Assembly: GCA_046049705.1 (NCBI GenBank) | Contig: JBJOQZ010000044.1 | Span: 1 to 5,391 of the forward strand | DNA from: DALYDD01 sp046049705 | Lineage (GTDB): Bacteria; Patescibacteriota; Minisyncoccia; Phycocordibacterales; CAIZLB01 | Direction of reading: 5' to 3' | Length of the DNA: 5,391 nt | Part shown: piece by piece, positions 3,725 to 5,391 of the stretch | Numbering within the stretch: position 1 is the stretch's first letter | Layout: every line of letters starts with the position of its first letter | Notes under the pieces: generated by a model | What the model was told of the DNA's origin: nothing | The model's input: the letters and a program-made list of their open reading frames with translations, nothing else | Database searches by the model: none | Position numbers and translations under genes: made by a program

Positions 3725-5391
3725 ATGTCTCAACAGAAGAGAAAAACCCTTGTCCTCTTGGACTCCCATGCGATTATTCATCGTGCATACCATGCTCTTC
3801 CAGACTTCGCTTCTTCTAAAGGTGTGCCCACTGGTGCACTCTATGGACTTACCACTATGCTCCTTGGTATTTTGGAAAAGTTTAAACCAGAATACGTAGT
3901 TGCTTGTTATGACTTACCAGATCCTACATATCGCCATCTTGCATACGATGGATATAAAGCAGGCCGCAAAAAGACAGATGAAAATTTAGTAGAACAACTT
4001 ATTAGTTCTCGAAAAATATTCGAAGCATTTGGTGTTCCGATTTTTGATCATCCAGGATTTGAAGCAGATGATATGTTGGGAACTATCGTAGAGCAGGTGA
4101 CACATATTGGTGGTGCAAAAGATATCGATGGAAGTAAAGTTAAGATTGTTATTGCATCGGGAGATATGGATACGATGCAATTGGTAACTGGAGACGATGT
4201 TGTTGTGTATACACTTAAAAAAGGAATCAAAGATATCGTTGTCTATGATGAACTTGCGGTGATTGAGCGATTCGGTTTTGCGCCAAAATATTTACCGGAT
4301 TATAAAGGGCTACGCGGAGATCCATCGGACAATATTATTGGTATAGCTGGTATCGGAGAAAAGACTGCGACTATACTTATTGATACATTTAAAACAGTTG
4401 AAAACATGTATCAAGAACTCGAGGCTGATCCTGTTACATTTAAAGCAAAATTAAAATCAGTAAAAATCACTGACCGAATCGCAGAACTAATTGAAAAAGG
4501 AAAAGATGATGCAATATTTAGTAAAACACTAGCGACAATTCGGAGAGATGCTCCGATTACGTTCAATTTCGAAGATGTAAAATGGACGCCACACATTGAT
4601 CAGATTGATGCACTGTGTAAAGAATTAGAATTTCGAACATTGCCTGCAAAAGTAAAACAGGTACTTGGTCTCACCCCTGCTGGCACAACACCTAGTGTTT
4701 CTGGTAAGAAGGGTGGTGATACTACATCAGGTGAAATAGAAGAAGGTGGTATGCGTGGAGAAGAGAATCAAAACCAGGAATCTGTACACCAATATGCAGA
4801 TGTTCCACTTGAATTGCAAGAAAAATTGAAAGTAGCTCTTTGGGTAGTGAATTCAAATCTTACTAATCCAAGTCTCGATGATGTCTTTGCTGAAACAGGT
4901 ATTTCAAATGCCGAAAGTGCATATACTGTACTTTGGAAAAAAGCACATGATGCTGGGCTCGGTTTTATTTTGGATCATATCGAGACACCACTGGTTCCTT
5001 TGATTATTGCAATGCGCACATATGGCGTAAGGGTTGATATTAAGTATCTTCGGGAGCTCGGGGCAGAATATCATAGTGTGCTTGAAACACTGGAAAAAGA
5101 AATTCATGCTCTTGCTGGTGTTGAATTTAATATTGCATCTCCAAAACAGCTTGGTGAAATACTATATGACAAACTTGGGCTCGGAGGTGCAGGGTCTGGA
5201 AAGAGGATAAAGAAGACGGCGGGCGGAGCACGGTCGACGAAAGAGTCGGAGCTTGAAAAATTGGTAGATGCACATCCGATTGTTTCTAAGATTATGGAGT
5301 ATCGGGAACTGGCTAAATTACTCGGAACATATATCGATGTATTTCCAGCACTTGTCGATGATAAAAATCGTCTACATGCCACATTTACTCA
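3725..5391 (+). CDS. polA: DNA polymerase I, N-terminal 555 residues, cut by window edge
   Basis: PolA fills gaps and removes RNA primers during replication and repair. Residues 1 to about 300 are the 5'-nuclease domain, with metal-binding and helix-hairpin-helix signatures: 'LLDSHAIIHRAYHAL' (11-25, Asp13), 'CYD' (61-63), 'GFEADD' (111-116), 'ASGDMDTMQLV' (144-154) and 'LRGDPSDNIIGIAGIGEKTA' (196-215). Residues about 316-357 are a Gly/Ser/Glu/Gln-rich linker. Residues 358-420 look like a short helical remnant where the 3'-5' exonuclease normally sits; I find no DxE-type Exo I motif or the other exonuclease motifs, so proofreading is probably absent. The polymerase domain starts at 'TPLVPLIIAMRTYGVRVD' (421-438) and continues through 'FNIASPKQLGEILYDKLGL' (468-486) and 'MEYRELAKLLGTYID' (524-538), close to E. 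coli Pol I. The palm motifs lie beyond the edge. ATG 3725 is the only start possible, since the tsaE stop lies five codons upstream in the same frame. GAGAAA before it is a weak ribosome binding site. Confidence 0.95.
   Translation, partial: MSQQKRKTLVLLDSHAIIHRAYHALPDFASSKGVPTGALYGLTTMLLGILEKFKPEYVVACYDLPDPTYRHLAYDGYKAGRKKTDENLVEQLISSRKIFEAFGVPIFDHPGFEADDMLGTIVEQVTHIGGAKDIDGSKVKIVIASGDMDTMQLVTGDDVVVYTLKKGIKDIVVYDELAVIERFGFAPKYLPDYKGLRGDPSDNIIGIAGIGEKTATILIDTFKTVENMYQELEADPVTFKAKLKSVKITDRIAELIEKGKDDAIFSKTLATIRRDAPITFNFEDVKWTPHIDQIDALCKELEFRTLPAKVKQVLGLTPAGTTPSVSGKKGGDTTSGEIEEGGMRGEENQNQESVHQYADVPLELQEKLKVALWVVNSNLTNPSLDDVFAETGISNAESAYTVLWKKAHDAGLGFILDHIETPLVPLIIAMRTYGVRVDIKYLRELGAEYHSVLETLEKEIHALAGVEFNIASPKQLGEILYDKLGLGGAGSGKRIKKTAGGARSTKESELEKLVDAHPIVSKIMEYRELAKLLGTYIDVFPALVDDKNRLHATFT

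Noticed and set aside
4411..5382. Minus-strand frames opposite polA
   Set aside because: The plus-strand frame matches DNA polymerase I throughout, so these are antisense shadows.

Overview
This looks like a bacterial chromosome segment of moderate-to-low GC with weak or absent Shine-Dalgarno sequences. Its gene content (a PilB/GspE-type ATPase, an L,D-transpeptidase, TsaE, and a DNA polymerase I without a recognisable proofreading domain) would fit the Candidate Phyla Radiation (Patescibacteria, for example a Parcubacteria-like lineage). That placement is inferred from protein character and gene order; no rRNA or other marker is present.

Left part, minus strand (1-981). The window opens inside a gene for a type IV pilus/type II secretion assembly ATPase, of which only the N-terminal 162 residues are visible. 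Upstream of it lies an unrecognised 109-residue gene, followed by an intrinsic terminator whose G.U pairs show that it acts on the minus strand.

Middle (982-2127). A 428-bp divergent intergenic region holds short AT-rich repeats, a possible weak minus-strand promoter and a strong plus-strand promoter (TTGACA-N17-TATTAT). A leader of roughly 238 nt follows, with a hairpin of about 75 nt. It leads into a GC-rich, Gly/Pro-rich probable lipoprotein of 212 residues. A perfect 17-bp inverted repeat brackets this gene: one arm lies near the start of the leader and abuts the hairpin, and the other begins exactly at the stop codon. A GC-rich intrinsic terminator closes the unit.

Middle-right (2128-3180). 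A second, matching promoter (TTGACA-N18-TATTAT) and a structured leader of about 97 nt precede a secreted YkuD-type L,D-transpeptidase. This gene ends in a very stable terminator with a UUCG tetraloop. The lipoprotein and the transpeptidase are both envelope proteins, and each appears to be its own transcription unit.

Right (3181-5391). tsaE (tRNA t6A37 synthesis ATPase) and polA (DNA polymerase I) lie 12 nt apart on the plus strand and are probably co-transcribed. PolA is cut by the window edge in its polymerase domain. It has an intact-looking 5'-nuclease domain, but a Gly/Glu-rich linker and a short helical remnant replace the 3'-5' exonuclease.

The least explained signals are the leader architecture and inverted repeat around the lipoprotein gene, and the structured leader of the transpeptidase gene.
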